The notes beneath the pieces were generated by a model. That model saw nothing but the letters and a program-made list of their open reading frames with translations, was not told the origin of the DNA and made no database searches. This document shows, piece after piece, positions 63,393 through 64,000 of a stretch of 64,000 nt of DNA; the stretch's first letter is position 1; every line of letters starts with the position of its first letter. This stretch comes from Candidatus Zhuqueibacterota bacterium. GTDB lineage: Bacteria; Zhuqueibacterota; Zhuqueibacteria; Oceanimicrobiales; Oceanimicrobiaceae. The DNA lies in contig JAJDAD010000034.1 of the NCBI GenBank assembly GCA_029262055.1, forward strand, positions 38,430-102,429, written 5' to 3'. A program made the position numbers and the translations under genes.

Positions 63393-64000
63393 ATGTCCGC
63401 ACCAGAACATGATGCTATTTCCATTGCACCCGAAAAAGATGGTCCGTTGAATGTCACCGGCCTGAAGGAATTTCAGAATTCCCGGGGTGAGTCTATCAAA
63501 ACGAAAGGCTCAGTCAGTCTTTGCCGGTGTGGCGCTTCCAAGACCAAACCATATTGCGATGGAACCCACGCGGCCATCGGTTGGACTGACGAAAAGTCCG
63601 ACGTACGTCAGCCTGACCAGCTAGACGAGTACAAGGGCAAGTCCATAACCATTTTGGACAACAGGGGTATTTGCTCACATGCCGCTGAATGCACGAATGG
63701 TCTTCCCAAAGTGTGGCTTATGGGAGTAGAACCCTGGATAGATGCTGATGGCGAGAATAAGGAAAAAATCATCGAGGTCATCAAGAGATGCCCGTCCAGT
63801 GCACTCAGTTATGCGGTAGACGGCAAGATCCAGACCGACTTCAGCGACCAACCCCATATCTACGTTTCCCGCAATGGCCCGTATCATATAAGAGGTGGAT
63901 TCAAAATCGCAGATACCGAAATAGGCGAGGGTGGCAGTCATGAACATGCTGCTCTCTGTCGCTGCGGCCAATCCAGGAACAAACCGTTCTGCGATGGCTC
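63393..64000 (+). CDS. CDGSH iron-sulfur protein with Fer4_19-type domain (3' truncated by window)
   Basis: The 202 visible residues start at ATG 63393 (AAGGAG upstream) and run off the window. A CDGSH motif (LCRCGASKTKPYCDGTH, about 43-59) binds a 2Fe-2S cluster by Cys3-His1. A divergent ferredoxin-like domain (about 82-130: ICSHAAECTNGLPKVW, IKRCPSSAL) resembles Fer4_19. A second CDGSH motif (LCRCGQSRNKPFCDG) begins near residue 187. Three cluster sites in one chain suggest electron or Fe-S transfer, in keeping with the redox content of the region. The missing part probably finishes the second CDGSH domain. Confidence 0.9.
   Translation, partial: MSAPEHDAISIAPEKDGPLNVTGLKEFQNSRGESIKTKGSVSLCRCGASKTKPYCDGTHAAIGWTDEKSDVRQPDQLDEYKGKSITILDNRGICSHAAECTNGLPKVWLMGVEPWIDADGENKEKIIEVIKRCPSSALSYAVDGKIQTDFSDQPHIYVSRNGPYHIRGGFKIADTEIGEGGSHEHAALCRCGQSRNKPFCDG

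Overview
The window looks like chromosomal DNA from a Gram-negative bacterium of the FCB superphylum, most like Calditrichota or candidate phylum KSB1. The reasons are a subtilase with a FlgD-like type IX-type C-terminal sorting domain (672-2426), several Omp85-type and other outer-membrane barrels, lipoproteins, and intergenic inverted repeats. This placement is inference from content; no rRNA or tRNA gene was found. G+C is moderate by eye.

Layout. 74-5565 (minus strand): an unknown secreted Cys-rich protein, a secreted subtilase, a DUF922-like secreted metalloprotease that appears to start at AUA, and an M1 aminopeptidase lipoprotein. 5785-12867 (plus): M20 amidohydrolase, then housekeeping genes tilS-hpt-ftsH-(terminator)-folP-cdaA. 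12864-14914 (minus): Na+/solute symporter and PduO-type cobalamin adenosyltransferase. 15277-18903 (plus): sensor kinase, NtrC-type sigma-54 activator and a uracil-DNA-glycosylase-family protein.

From 15277 to the window end every intact gene is on the plus strand. 19271-30718 handles glucans and glucose: GH63-like glucosidase, two SDRs, a DUF2582 winged-helix protein, a lone receiver domain, a YHS-HbpS fusion, a gluconolactonase-like protein, a glycogen-debranching-type glucosidase, an ECF sigma factor and glucokinase. 30814-41584 encodes the whole pentose phosphate pathway (tkt, a transaldolase-phosphoglucose isomerase fusion, a HAD phosphatase, pgl, gnd, zwf, rpiA, rpe). With glucokinase it can run as a closed cycle that burns glucose-6-phosphate for NADPH. 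41770-54852 holds redox, membrane and stress-type genes (Omp85-like barrel, DoxX, aquaporin, GMC oxidoreductase, flavin disulfide reductase, a cytosolic protease with a glycogen-binding domain, VOC protein, NAD(P)HX epimerase, DUF1622, TauE, flavodoxin-fold protein). Between 51873 and 53679 lie three eroded gene tails: histidine kinase, K+ channel and outer-membrane barrel.

55073-62669 is the most unusual block: two tandem paralogous proteins that join a kinase-like domain to an outer-membrane barrel, followed by a DUF4956 membrane protein and an SdiA-regulated/phytase-like beta-propeller. The window closes with a lysine-tailed HTH-like protein and a CDGSH iron-sulfur protein cut by the end.

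Read together, 19271-64000 looks like an accessory redox and carbon-reserve stress island: glucan breakdown feeds an NADPH-producing cycle, with oxidoreductases and cofactor repair alongside. Two intergenic regions share the same 13-bp motif 113-114 bp upstream of a sigma-54-like promoter, which suggests that some of the island is under common control.
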